DNA from: Hymenobacter sp. H14-R3
GTDB taxonomy: Bacteria > Bacteroidota > Bacteroidia > Cytophagales > Hymenobacteraceae
Reading direction: 5' to 3'
Length of the DNA stretch: 64,000 nt
Assembly: GCF_030063445.1 (NCBI RefSeq)
Contig: NZ_JASITD010000020.1
Coordinates: 1-64,000 of the forward strand
Shown here: piece by piece, positions 40,765 through 49,341 of the stretch
How positions within the stretch are numbered: position 1 is the first letter of the stretch
How the letters are laid out: every line of letters starts with the position of its first letter
Notes under the pieces: generated by a model
What the model was told of the DNA's origin: nothing
The model's database searches: none
The model's input: only the letters and a program-made list of their open reading frames with translations
Translations under genes and position numbers: made by a program

Positions 40765-43170
40765 TTATAACTCCCTGACCAGCACGCGCACTTCCACGGT
40801 GCGGCCGTGGTCGTCGGCGCACGATATCTTGACCTCGCCCGGCGGCGGCCGGAAAAACACGCGCCCGGTAGCCGGCGCGGCTTGCAGAAACTGGTCGTTC
40901 ACGTACCAATATACCTGGCGCACCTCGCTGGCTGCCGCGCAGCTGAGCAGCAATTGTTGCTTTTCGGTGGCGCTGAGCACGTATTCGGCGTGGGCAGCGG
41001 GCGAGGTGATGGCCAGCAGCGGCGCGGCATCGGGGCCAACTGCACCCGCCGCATCGGCGCCGCGCACCAAGCGGCAGGCGGGGTTGTGGGGAGGCAGGCG
41101 GCGCGCCGGCAGGCCATGCACCTCCCGAAACGCCAGCACCTCGGGCCGCAGGTTGGGGAATAATTCGCGCCGGTAGCCGCTGGTCGGCGCGCAGGCCCGG
41201 CAGTAGCTATACTGGCCATCGGCCGAGAGCAGTACCTCGCGCAGGTGCTGGCAGCGCTGGCTGCCCGATGCGCCGGGCAGGTAATAATCGAGCAGCTGGT
41301 TGGGGCAGTTTTCGCCGGGCACCAGGCCGGTTTCGGCGCACACCAGCCGAAAGTCGAGGCTGGCGGGCGGCGTAAACCACTCACTCTTGCCATTGTAGGC
41401 CAGCGCGTTAAATAAATTGAACAGCAGGGGCGAGGCCACATCGGCCCCCGTGAGGGCAGGGCTGCCCTGGCCGTTAAAATTGCCCACCCACACCCCGATG
41501 GTATACTGCTGGTTGTAGCCGATGCTCCAGGCATCGCGGCGGCCGTAGCTGGTGCCAGTTTTCCAGGCAATGCGCGGCAGGTGGCGGCTGGCGGCCGCAT
41601 CGAGCGGCAGGTCGGGCCGCGTGCGCTGCGCCAGAATGTCGGTAAGCAGATAGGCGGCGGCTTCGCTAATTAAAAATTTAGAATTAAAAATTAAAAATGG
41701 ATTTTTTGGCTGCGTCGCTCCAGTTGGTTTCTTACCCAATTCCGTTGCGTCAGCAGCAATTTCTACTTTATCCTGTTTGGTTTTTAATTCCAACTCCTGC
41801 CACCGCCCCCCATTGGCCAGCGCCGAGTACAGGCCCGTCAGCTCTTCCAGCGTAGCGCCGCAGCCGCCCAAAATGGTGCTTAGGCCCAGCCGGGGCGCAT
41901 CGCGCGCCACCTGCCGAAAATCGGCCTGCCGCAGCGTGTTCGTAAACTTATCGACCCCGACTTCCGACAGAACCCGCACGGCCGGAATATTGAGCGAGTA
42001 GGTCAGCGCCCGCTCCATCGTCACTTCGCCCTGGCAGTGCTTGTCGAAATTCTCGGGCCGGAAACCCTGGAAGTTGGTCGGCACATCGGGCAGCACGGTT
42101 TTGGGCGTAACCAAGCCGCGGTCGAACGCCAGGCCATAAAGCAACGGCTTGAGCGTGCTGCCCGGCGAGCGCACGGCCCGCACGCCATCGACCTGCCCCA
42201 GCGCGCCGGCATCCTGAAAATCGACCGAGCCCACGTAGGCCTCCACGGCGTGCGTGCGGTTGTTCACCACCAGCACCGCAGCCTGCGAAATGCCCAGCGT
42301 GGCCAGCCGGCGCACGTAGTTGCGGGCCAGGTCCTCGGCCTTGGCCTGGGTGGCGGGCCGCAAGCTGCTGTGAATGAGCGCCGTGCCGGGCTGCGCCAGC
42401 ACCAGCCGCCGCGCCAGGTGCGGGGCAAGGGTAGGGGCCGGGTGGCGCTGGGCCACCAGGGGCTCTAGCAGCGCATCGGCAATATCCTGGGCTGGAAACA
42501 GCTTTTCGCGCCCGAAGTAGTGCAGCCAGCGGTTGCGCTCACGCGTAATCTCGGCGTTGTGGCGGCCCAGCACCAGCCCGCCCGGCCGGTTGGGAATAAT
42601 GGCCAGCGTAACCGTTTGGGCCAGTGATAGATAATCGGGCGGCTGCTGAAAGTACAGCAGCGCCGCCGACTTCACGCCCTCAATATTGCCGCCGTAGGGC
42701 ACCAGGTTGAGATAGAGCTGCAAAATCTCGGCCTTGCTGTAGTGCGCCTCCAGCTGCAGGGCGCGCAGCATTTCGCGCAGCTTGTTGCCCAGGGTGCGCT
42801 CCTTGGGCTCTAGCAGCCGAGCCACCTGCATGGTAATGGTGCTGGCCCCGGTGGTGCGCCCGTGCCCAAATAGGTTGCGCCCCGCCGCCTGCACCATTGC
42901 CAAGGGATTGATACCCAGGTGGTAGCGAAAATAGCGGTCCTCCTTCTCAATAATGGCCGTTTGCAAGGCCGGCGTAATCTCGGGCAGCTCCGTTTTCATC
43001 CGCCACTTTTGGGTGGGGTTGAGGTAGGCGTGTAGCACGGTGCCATCGGTGGCCAGCACCAGCGGCGAATACTGCGGCGCGGGCGGTAGCGGAAAAAGCC
43101 AGTCGGCCCCAAAGGCCAGCCCCAACAGCGCAGCCAGCGCCAGCACAATACGAAAAAGCAGGCGGCGCAT
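40765..43170 (-). CDS. pbpC: penicillin-binding protein 1C
   Basis: The 801-residue bifunctional peptidoglycan synthase has an N-terminal membrane anchor (LLFRIVLALAALLGLAFGADW), a GT51 transglycosylase (IIEKEDRYFRYHLGINPLAM, GRTTGASTITMQVARLL, LNLVPYGGNIEG) and a transpeptidase with SxxK in GSTLKPLLYGLAF, SxN in SLNIPAVRVL and KTG in IAWKTGTSYGRRDAW. A C-terminal biPBP/Ig-like domain (about 710-801) is typical of PBP1C. Around residues 485-503 a segment NPFLIFNSKFLIS is encoded by an AT-rich repeat (about 41670-41702) that seems to have been inserted in frame between transpeptidase motifs. The gene appears monocistronic. Confidence 0.95.
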   Translation of the reverse strand: MRRLLFRIVLALAALLGLAFGADWLFPLPPAPQYSPLVLATDGTVLHAYLNPTQKWRMKTELPEITPALQTAIIEKEDRYFRYHLGINPLAMVQAAGRNLFGHGRTTGASTITMQVARLLEPKERTLGNKLREMLRALQLEAHYSKAEILQLYLNLVPYGGNIEGVKSAALLYFQQPPDYLSLAQTVTLAIIPNRPGGLVLGRHNAEITRERNRWLHYFGREKLFPAQDIADALLEPLVAQRHPAPTLAPHLARRLVLAQPGTALIHSSLRPATQAKAEDLARNYVRRLATLGISQAAVLVVNNRTHAVEAYVGSVDFQDAGALGQVDGVRAVRSPGSTLKPLLYGLAFDRGLVTPKTVLPDVPTNFQGFRPENFDKHCQGEVTMERALTYSLNIPAVRVLSEVGVDKFTNTLRQADFRQVARDAPRLGLSTILGGCGATLEELTGLYSALANGGRWQELELKTKQDKVEIAADATELGKKPTGATQPKNPFLIFNSKFLISEAAAYLLTDILAQRTRPDLPLDAAASRHLPRIAWKTGTSYGRRDAWSIGYNQQYTIGVWVGNFNGQGSPALTGADVASPLLFNLFNALAYNGKSEWFTPPASLDFRLVCAETGLVPGENCPNQLLDYYLPGASGSQRCQHLREVLLSADGQYSYCRACAPTSGYRRELFPNLRPEVLAFREVHGLPARRLPPHNPACRLVRGADAAGAVGPDAAPLLAITSPAAHAEYVLSATEKQQLLLSCAAASEVRQVYWYVNDQFLQAAPATGRVFFRPPPGEVKISCADDHGRTVEVRVLVREL
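41668..41703. repeat. AT-rich attaaaaatt repeat inside pbpC
   Basis: The segment attaaaaatttagaattaaaaattaaaaat is strikingly AT-rich within a GC-rich gene and consists of attaaaaatt units. The same unit builds both arms of the palindrome at 48182-48269. In pbpC it stays in frame and encodes LIFNSKFLI. Confidence 0.7.
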
Positions 43171-43179
43171 ACGGCGAAT

Positions 43180-43288
43180 GTAGCGCGAACTTCCCAGTTC
43201 GGGCGCGCGCCGCGAGCAGGCAGGACCACGCCGTGCGAACGACGATATCTCGTAGCGCGCGCGCGCGAAGCTGGGAAGTTTATGCTAC
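43180..43288. repeat. inverted repeat between birA and pbpC
   Basis: gtagcgcgaacttcccag (43180-43197) and ctgggaagtttatgctac (43271-43288) form imperfect arms; between them are alternating cgcgcg runs. The right arm ends at the base before the birA stop codon. Confidence 0.65.
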
Positions 43289-44047
43289 TTATACATGCTT
43301 AATTTCTTGCAAACCAAAGCGTTGCACCGTTCCGCCAATTTCCACGGCTAGGCGGCCGTCGGGCTCCACCCCCACAATTTGGCCCCGCACGCGGCGGCCA
43401 GCCACCTCATACTCGTGCCACTCCTGGTAGCGGTAGAGGGCGGCCAGGTAGGCGCGGCGCAACTCGCCTACCTGGCCGGCACGCAGTTGTAGGTAGCGCC
43501 GCTCCAGGCATTCGAGCAGGCGGGCGGCCAGCACCTCGCGCTGGAAATAGCGGCCCGTGAGCACGCCCAGCGAGGTGGCCGTGGGCATGGCAAAGTGCCG
43601 CTGGTTCACGTTGAGCCCAATGCCCACCACGCTGGACTGAATTTTTGCGCCGCTCAGGCTGTTTTCAATGAGAATTCCCCCAAATTTCTGGGTGCCGAAG
43701 TATAGGTCGTTGGGCCATTTCAGCCGCAGCTGCGGTGAGGGCTGGAGGAGCGTTTTGGCCCAGTCGTACACGCCCAAGGCCACGGCCTGGCTCAGCAAAA
43801 ACTGCTGGCCGGCGTCCAGAAAAGTGGGTAGCCAGATGACGGAGAGCGTTAGGTTTTCGCCCGGCGCGGCCTGCCACTGGTTGCCACGTTGGCCGCGGCC
43901 GGCCGTTTGGTCGTCCGTTATGACGGTGCAGCCTTCGCTGGCCCGGTTTTCGCGCAACAGTTGTTGCGCTTCCGAGTTAGTAGAAGGGCAGGCAGGCAGC
44001 CATAATAGCTGCTGGCCAGTAAATAAGGTAGTGGGGCTGATGACCAC
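43289..44047 (-). CDS. birA: biotin--[acetyl-CoA carboxylase] ligase
   Basis: BirA attaches biotin to the biotin carboxyl carrier protein. The 252-residue protein lacks an N-terminal DNA-binding domain, so it is the monofunctional type. Conserved motifs are TDDQTAGRGQRGNQWQA (biotinyl-AMP loop, about residues 44-60), LRLKWPNDLYFG (about 107-118) and GGILIE with VVGIGLNVNQ. It diverges from rsfS with a 49-bp gap that must contain both promoters. Confidence 0.93.
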   Translation of the reverse strand: MVISPTTLFTGQQLLWLPACPSTNSEAQQLLRENRASEGCTVITDDQTAGRGQRGNQWQAAPGENLTLSVIWLPTFLDAGQQFLLSQAVALGVYDWAKTLLQPSPQLRLKWPNDLYFGTQKFGGILIENSLSGAKIQSSVVGIGLNVNQRHFAMPTATSLGVLTGRYFQREVLAARLLECLERRYLQLRAGQVGELRRAYLAALYRYQEWHEYEVAGRRVRGQIVGVEPDGRLAVEIGGTVQRFGLQEIKHV

Positions 44048-44096
44048 GGGGGTTAGCAGTCGTACATTAGCTAGATAAACAACGCAAACTTACTCT

Positions 44097-44489
44097 ATGA
44101 AGAGCACCTTGGTTCGACAGGATTCGGACACATTGGCAGAAGTAGCCGTACGCGGTCTCCAAGACCGCAAAGGAATGGACATTGTAGTTCTCAATTTGAA
44201 AGAGTTGAAAAATGCCGTGGCCGATTATTTCATCATCTGCTCGGCTTCCTCCGACACCCAGCTCGACGCGCTGGCCCGCTCGGTGGAAGAGGAAGTGGAA
44301 AAAGTAACTGGCCAGGCCCCTTGGCAGAGTGAAGGCCGCACCAATCGGGAGTGGGTTTTGTTGGATTACGTAGACGTGGTAGTGCACGTTTTTCTGCGTG
44401 ACCGCCGCAAGTTCTACGCGCTCGAAGAGCTGTGGGGCGACGCCGAAATTACGCACATTGAAGACACTGCCGACGTGGTTCAGCGCTAA
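44097..44489 (+). CDS. rsfS: ribosome silencing factor
   Basis: RsfS (Iojap family) binds ribosomal protein uL14 and blocks subunit joining under nutrient limitation. The 130-residue protein has the family pattern VAVRGLQDRKGMDIVVLNLK, ADYFIICSASSDTQLDALAR, REWVLLDYVDVVVHVFL and the end RKFYALEELWGDAE. It is followed after 95 bp by ftsH on the same strand, an arrangement common in Bacteroidota, so they may be cotranscribed. Confidence 0.95.
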   Translation: MKSTLVRQDSDTLAEVAVRGLQDRKGMDIVVLNLKELKNAVADYFIICSASSDTQLDALARSVEEEVEKVTGQAPWQSEGRTNREWVLLDYVDVVVHVFLRDRRKFYALEELWGDAEITHIEDTADVVQR

Positions 44490-44584
44490 AGTATTGGGCC
44501 GTCGGCTGCGTCTACCGGGTTAGGTTACCAACAACGCCAGCCCGGCGCGGTTGCTCTAGAGTTCATTAAAAATAATCCATTTTT

Positions 44585-46651
44585 ATGTCTGATACGACGC
44601 CCACCAAACGCCGCAAGCCGACACTGCCCAATCCCACGCCCCGGCCGGGAGTGCAGTTGTGGGTGATGGCGGGGCTCCTGGTCCTAATCGTCGGCATGTT
44701 CTGGTTCAGTAACCAGAATGCCGCTATCAAAATCAACCAGCAAAAGTTCGAGCAAATGCTGGCCGCTGGCGACGTGCGAGATGTGTTCCTGGTGAACAAG
44801 CAGAGCGTGGAAATTGGCCTTACGCCGGCTGCCCTGCAAAAGTCTGAGTACCAAAAAGACCTGATGGTCCACCGCGGTCCATTTGCTGACCGGGGTGCGC
44901 AGTACACCTTCCCTATCGTGGATGCCAAGTACTTCCAGGAGCAGCTTGAAAAGCTACAAGCCCAGGTGCCCCGCGAGCAGCGGCTGCAACTGGAGCCGGT
45001 AGACCGCGTGGGCTTGTTTGATATTATCAGCAGCTACGGCCTCATTATCCTCAGCATTGTGCTGTTTGTGTTCCTCATGCGCCGCATGAGCAGCGCGGGC
45101 GGCCCTGGTGGGCAGATTTTTAACATCGGCAAGAGCCGCGCCGCCCTTTTTGAAGGCGGTGATAAAGTAAAAATCACCTTCAAGGACGTTGCCGGCCTCG
45201 AAGAAGCCAAAGAGGAAGTGCAGGAAATTGTGGAGTTCCTCAAGAACCCTAGTAAGTTCACCATTCTGGGTGGTAAAATCCCCAAAGGCGCCCTATTGGT
45301 AGGCCCTCCTGGCACTGGTAAGACCTTGCTGGCTAAGGCAGTAGCTGGCGAAGCCGACGTGCCGTTCTTCTCGCTGTCGGGCTCCGACTTTGTAGAGATG
45401 TTTGTGGGCGTGGGTGCCGCTCGGGTACGTGACTTGTTCAAGCAAGCCAAAGCCAAGGCGCCCTGCATCATCTTTATTGACGAGATTGATGCCGTGGGCC
45501 GTTCGCGCAGCAAGGGCTCGATGCCCGGTGGCAATGACGAGCGCGAGAACACGCTCAACTCGCTGCTAGTGGAGATGGATGGCTTCGGTACCGACTCGGG
45601 GGTTATAATCCTGGCCGCTACCAACCGCCCCGATACTCTGGACTCGGCCTTGTTGCGTCCCGGTCGTTTTGACCGTCAGATTAGCATTGACAAGCCCGAT
45701 ATCAACGGCCGCACCGAGATTTTCGCGGTGCACTTGAAGCCCCTGACCCTTGGCCCCGATGTGGATGCCCGCAAGCTATCGGCCCAAACTCCTGGTTTTG
45801 CCGGTGCCGAAATCGCCAACGTCTGCAACGAGGCGGCCCTCATCGCGGCTCGCCGCGACAAGAAGTTCATCACTAACCAGGACTTCACCGATGCCATCGA
45901 CCGCGTAATCGGGGGCTTGGAGAAGAAGAACAAAATCATCAGCCCCGGTGAAAAGCGTATCGTGGCCTACCACGAAGCCGGTCACGCCATCACTGGCTGG
46001 TTCCTAGAGCACTGCGACCCTTTAGTGAAGGTGAGTATCGTGCCGCGCGGCGTGGCCGCCCTTGGCTACGCCCAGTACTTGCCCAAGGAGCAGTTTTTGT
46101 ACAATACTGAGCAGCTGATAGATGAGATGTGCATGGCCCTGGGTGGCCGTGCTGCCGAAGAGTTGGTGTTTGGTAAAATATCGACCGGCGCGCTGAGCGA
46201 TTTGGAGCGCATTACCAAGATGGCCTATTCCATCGTAACGATGTACGGCATGAACAGCAAGCTCGGCAACGTCTCGTTCTACGACTCTAAGGGTCAGAAC
46301 GAATACGGCTTTTCGAAGCCCTACTCGGAAGCCACCGCGCAACTGATTGACGAGGAAGTTCGCACTATCATCGAGCAAGCGTATATCCGCACTAAAGAGC
46401 TGTTGACCGAGCGCCGCCACGAGTTGGAGGTAATTGCTAAGGAGCTGTTGGAGAAGGAGGTACTGCTGCAAGACGACCTGGAGCGCTTAGTAGGCAAGCG
46501 CCCCTTCGGCGGCCAGACCAACTACCAGGCCCACATGGCTGGTACTGACCGTTCCGAAACCGCCAGCGAAGTAAAAAGCGAGCACTCCGGCCTGCCGCTG
46601 GGGGGCGACCTCCCCGAGATGCACCTCCCCGGCCAGCCCGAAACCGTCTAA
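44585..46651 (+). CDS. ftsH: ATP-dependent zinc metalloprotease FtsH
   Basis: FtsH is the membrane-anchored AAA+ protease for quality control and LPS or heat-shock regulation. The 688-residue protein has two membrane segments (about 24-43 and 143-165) around a periplasmic domain. Walker A GPPGTGKT lies at about 240-247, Walker B FIDEIDAVGR and the second region of homology (ATNRPDTLDSALLRPGRFDR) follow, and the zinc site HEAGH is at about 463-467. The C-terminal tail is polar. Codon use is less GC-biased than in neighbours, fitting high expression. A hairpin terminator follows at 46694-46723. Confidence 0.97.
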   Translation: MSDTTPTKRRKPTLPNPTPRPGVQLWVMAGLLVLIVGMFWFSNQNAAIKINQQKFEQMLAAGDVRDVFLVNKQSVEIGLTPAALQKSEYQKDLMVHRGPFADRGAQYTFPIVDAKYFQEQLEKLQAQVPREQRLQLEPVDRVGLFDIISSYGLIILSIVLFVFLMRRMSSAGGPGGQIFNIGKSRAALFEGGDKVKITFKDVAGLEEAKEEVQEIVEFLKNPSKFTILGGKIPKGALLVGPPGTGKTLLAKAVAGEADVPFFSLSGSDFVEMFVGVGAARVRDLFKQAKAKAPCIIFIDEIDAVGRSRSKGSMPGGNDERENTLNSLLVEMDGFGTDSGVIILAATNRPDTLDSALLRPGRFDRQISIDKPDINGRTEIFAVHLKPLTLGPDVDARKLSAQTPGFAGAEIANVCNEAALIAARRDKKFITNQDFTDAIDRVIGGLEKKNKIISPGEKRIVAYHEAGHAITGWFLEHCDPLVKVSIVPRGVAALGYAQYLPKEQFLYNTEQLIDEMCMALGGRAAEELVFGKISTGALSDLERITKMAYSIVTMYGMNSKLGNVSFYDSKGQNEYGFSKPYSEATAQLIDEEVRTIIEQAYIRTKELLTERRHELEVIAKELLEKEVLLQDDLERLVGKRPFGGQTNYQAHMAGTDRSETASEVKSEHSGLPLGGDLPEMHLPGQPETV

Positions 46652-46693
46652 ATACTGCGTGTCGCTCGCCCTACCCAGGGTAACGCCACCGCT

Positions 46694-46723
46694 AAAAGGC
46701 CAGCCGCAAGGCTGGCCTTTTTT
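46694..46723 (+). terminator. intrinsic terminator after ftsH
   Basis: Stem aaaaggccagcc (46694-46705) pairs with ggctggcctttt, loop gcaa, followed by a T-run ending at 46723; it lies 42 bp past the ftsH stop. Confidence 0.9.
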
Positions 46724-46743
46724 GTGGCTATTACCTTTGACCC

Positions 46744-47406
46744 ATGTCTTCCTCCCGCGATATCCTGCTGGCGCGTATTCGCACGGCGCTGGCCACTGGC
46801 CCGGCCCTGCTGCCGCCGGTGCCCGATTGGGCTGCGCCAGTGCACCCGGCCCTGCCGACCACCGACCTGGCCGTGACGTTTGCCGAAAGCTTCCGGCGCG
46901 TAGGCGGGGAGTTTTTTTACGCCGAAGACCCGGCCCAGTTGGGTACCGAGTTGCGCGCCTGGCTAGCCGAACGCCTGCCCGTCGGCCAGCAGTGCTACGT
47001 GTGGGAGCCAGCCATGCAGGCGCTGCTTACGGCCGCGCAAGTGCCCTTTCAGCCTACCGAAGCCGACTTTCGCACGCAGGCGGCGGTCGGCCTCACCAGT
47101 TGCGAAGCACTGGTGGCCCGCACGGGCAGCATCGTAGTAGCGCCGGCCACGGCCAGCGGGCGGCGGCTCAGCATCTACCCCGACCAGCACCTGGTGCTGG
47201 CCCGGCCCAGCCAGGTGGTAGCCGAAATCGGTGATGCGCTGCGCGTGGTGCAAGCGCGCTACGGCGCGCAGCTGCCTTCCATGCTCTCGCTCACCACCGG
47301 CCCAAGCCGCACCGCCGATATCGAAAAGACCCTCGTGCTGGGTGCCCACGGCCCGCGCCGGCTCAGCTTATTTTTACTGGAAGATGACGCCGAAGATTTT
47401 GCCTGA
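46744..47406 (+). CDS. LUD-domain protein (LutC/YkgG family)
   Basis: The 220-residue protein matches the LUD domain of LutC: SSRDILLARIRTAL at the start, VTFAESFRRVGGEFFYAE, VGLTSCEALVARTGSIVVAPA and LPSMLSLTTGPSRTADIEKTLVLGAHGPR. LutC takes part in lactate oxidation with LutA/LutB in some bacteria. Here no lutA or lutB is nearby, and in Bacteroidota a lone LUD gene close to ftsH is common, so a lactate role is uncertain. The stop overlaps the following phosphatase gene by 23 bp. Confidence 0.88.
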   Translation: MSSSRDILLARIRTALATGPALLPPVPDWAAPVHPALPTTDLAVTFAESFRRVGGEFFYAEDPAQLGTELRAWLAERLPVGQQCYVWEPAMQALLTAAQVPFQPTEADFRTQAAVGLTSCEALVARTGSIVVAPATASGRRLSIYPDQHLVLARPSQVVAEIGDALRVVQARYGAQLPSMLSLTTGPSRTADIEKTLVLGAHGPRRLSLFLLEDDAEDFA

Positions 47407-48175
47407 ATTGCCCCCGCAGGCGCTGGCCCCCGGCCAGCGCGTGTATTTTGCCTCCGATTTTCACCTGGGCGCGCCCGATGCCGCCACCTCCCGCGAGCGC
47501 GAGCGCCGCATTGTGCGCTGGCTCGACGAGGTAGCCAAGGATGCGGCCGCCATTTACCTGCTGGGTGATGTGTTCGACTTTTGGTTTGAATATAAGCACG
47601 CTATCCCCCGGGGTTTCAGCCGCTTACAGGGTAAGCTGGCCGAGCTGACCGATGCTGGCCTGCCCATTACGCTCTTTACCGGCAACCACGACATGTGGAT
47701 GTTTGGTTACTTTACCCAGGAAATGGGGATTCCGGTACTGCGCGACCCGGTTTCACAACGCATTGGTAATCAATATTTTAATATTGGGCACGGTGATGGC
47801 CTGGGGCCGGGCGACTTTGCCTACAAGCATGTGCTACGGCCCATGTTCAACTCGCCCGTAACGCAGTGGCTGTTTGCGCGGCTGCACCCCAACCTGGGCA
47901 TTGGCCTGGCCAGCCGCTGGAGCCGCCATTCGCGCCTCCAAAACGGCGCGGCTGATGCCACGTACTTTGGCGAAGACGAGTGGCTGCTTCAGTACTGCCG
48001 CGAGCTGGAAAAGCGACAACACCATGATTATTACGTATTTGGCCACCGCCACTTGCCGCTCGATGTGGCCGTGGCCCCGGGCAGCCGCTACATCAACCTG
48101 GGCGAGTGGGTCAATTATTGCACATATGGCGTGTATGACGGTAATGAGCTGGTTCTGCGGGAGTTCAAGGGATGA
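47384..48175 (+). CDS. UDP-2,3-diacylglucosamine diphosphatase-like metallophosphatase
   Basis: The 263-residue protein begins at an ATG inside the LUD gene and has the calcineurin-like motifs in order: FASDFHLGAPDA, LLGDVFDFWFEYK, TGNHDMWMFGYF, and GHGD later with FGHRHLPLD. This matches LpxH-type pyrophosphatases that cleave UDP-2,3-diacylglucosamine to lipid X in lipid A synthesis, and its Bacteroidota variant. It is translationally coupled to the LUD protein gene. The following gene appears to start inside its 3' end. Confidence 0.87.
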   Translation: MTPKILPELPPQALAPGQRVYFASDFHLGAPDAATSRERERRIVRWLDEVAKDAAAIYLLGDVFDFWFEYKHAIPRGFSRLQGKLAELTDAGLPITLFTGNHDMWMFGYFTQEMGIPVLRDPVSQRIGNQYFNIGHGDGLGPGDFAYKHVLRPMFNSPVTQWLFARLHPNLGIGLASRWSRHSRLQNGAADATYFGEDEWLLQYCRELEKRQHHDYYVFGHRHLPLDVAVAPGSRYINLGEWVNYCTYGVYDGNELVLREFKG

Positions 48176-49151
48176 AGTAGCAATTAAAAATGATACACTA
48201 AAAATTAAAAGTGACCATGGCCGCAGTTGGTCGTGGTCACTTTTAATTTTTAATGTATCATTTTTAATTCTTCACTCAGTCTACGCCCAAGCGCAAGCTG
48301 TGCCCAGCGCCGCCTCGGTGGCCCCCGCCGCCCGCGTAGCCCCCGTAGAAGCTGCCCCAATGGGCAAGGCCGAAAATCCCAACGCGCCCGCGCCGGCCGC
48401 TGGCACTTGGGCGCTCGTTAAAACCCTGACGCTGCCCGGTGCCGGCGCGGCGTCGCTTGACCGGCGCGGCGTGCTCTACTTGGCCGACCAGGATAATAAC
48501 CTGCGCCAACTGGCCCGCGACGGCCAGCCGCTCAACACCTACTCGCCCACCCAACCCGGCCACGTAGCCGTGGTTGAAGCCTGGAACCAGAACAGCCTGC
48601 TCGTTTTTTACGACGACCGGCAGCAGGTGCTGTTGCTCGACCGCTTTCTGGCTCCGCTGAGCGAAATCAGGCTGGCCGACTACATTGATGGAACGGTGCG
48701 CACCGCTACGCTGGCCCCCGACGGCCTGCTATGGCTGCTCGACGAAAGCGCGCTTACGCTGCGCGAGTTTGACCCCCAGGCCCTGCGCGTGGTGCAAAGC
48801 ACGCCGCTCGACCTCATTATTGGTCGCAGCCGGCCTGACTTCCGCTTCCTGCGCCAATACCAGAATAACCTGTACCTGGTGGACCATACCAGCGGCATTT
48901 TCGTGTTTGATAACCTGGGCAATTATCGCAAAAAGCTGCCTTTTACCGGCCTGGATTTCATCACGTTCCGGGGCGATGAGTTAGCTTATGTCAGCGGCGG
49001 GCAACTGCACTTTTTTCACCTCTATGACCTCACCGAGCGCACACGGCCCCTACCGGCCGGCCTCGATGCAACCACCGTGCGTCAAGTGCTGCTCGACGAC
49101 CAGCGGGCGTATTTTATTACCACCAAAGGCGTGAGTATTTATCAGCTTTAA
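48144..49151 (+). CDS. secreted propeller-like protein with repeat-derived signal peptide
   Basis: The mature part (from about residue 50) reads LVKTLTLPGAGAASLDRRGV, LYLADQDNNLRQLARDG and continues in propeller-like strand repeats, ending YFITTKGVSIYQL. It resembles secreted beta-propeller proteins of unknown function found after the LpxH-like gene in this phylum. The hydrophobic core of the signal, SLLIFNVSFLILHSVYAQA, is encoded by the right arm of an AT-rich palindrome (48182-48269). No ATG/GTG/TTG is available in frame between that palindrome and the mature region; the nearest in-frame ATGs are at 48144 and 48135, inside the upstream gene. The start is therefore uncertain, and the native one may have been replaced. 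Confidence 0.65.
   Translation: MSWFCGSSRDEVAIKNDTLKIKSDHGRSWSWSLLIFNVSFLILHSVYAQAQAVPSAASVAPAARVAPVEAAPMGKAENPNAPAPAAGTWALVKTLTLPGAGAASLDRRGVLYLADQDNNLRQLARDGQPLNTYSPTQPGHVAVVEAWNQNSLLVFYDDRQQVLLLDRFLAPLSEIRLADYIDGTVRTATLAPDGLLWLLDESALTLREFDPQALRVVQSTPLDLIIGRSRPDFRFLRQYQNNLYLVDHTSGIFVFDNLGNYRKKLPFTGLDFITFRGDELAYVSGGQLHFFHLYDLTERTRPLPAGLDATTVRQVLLDDQRAYFITTKGVSIYQL
48182..48269. repeat. AT-rich palindrome with 36-bp arms
   Basis: Arms 48182-48217 and 48234-48269 differ at one base and consist of attaaaaat units plus a gtgacca end; the loop is 16 bp. The same attaaaaatt unit appears inside pbpC (41668-41703). The right arm is translated as part of the signal peptide of the downstream gene. 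Confidence 0.85.
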
Positions 49152-49341
49152 TGAGGAGTTGAACGCTTGGTACTGAACAGATGAGCTCCTAAAGCTGTGC
49201 AGGTAAAAGGGATAGCTATGGAGCTCAACTTATTAAGTGTAACAAAGTTGCGCTATTAAAGAAAGCTCAGCTAAGCGGCAACCAGCCGCCGGGGCGACCG
49301 TTAGAAAAGACAGATTCTTCCATCCCTTTTCCTCCTGACCC

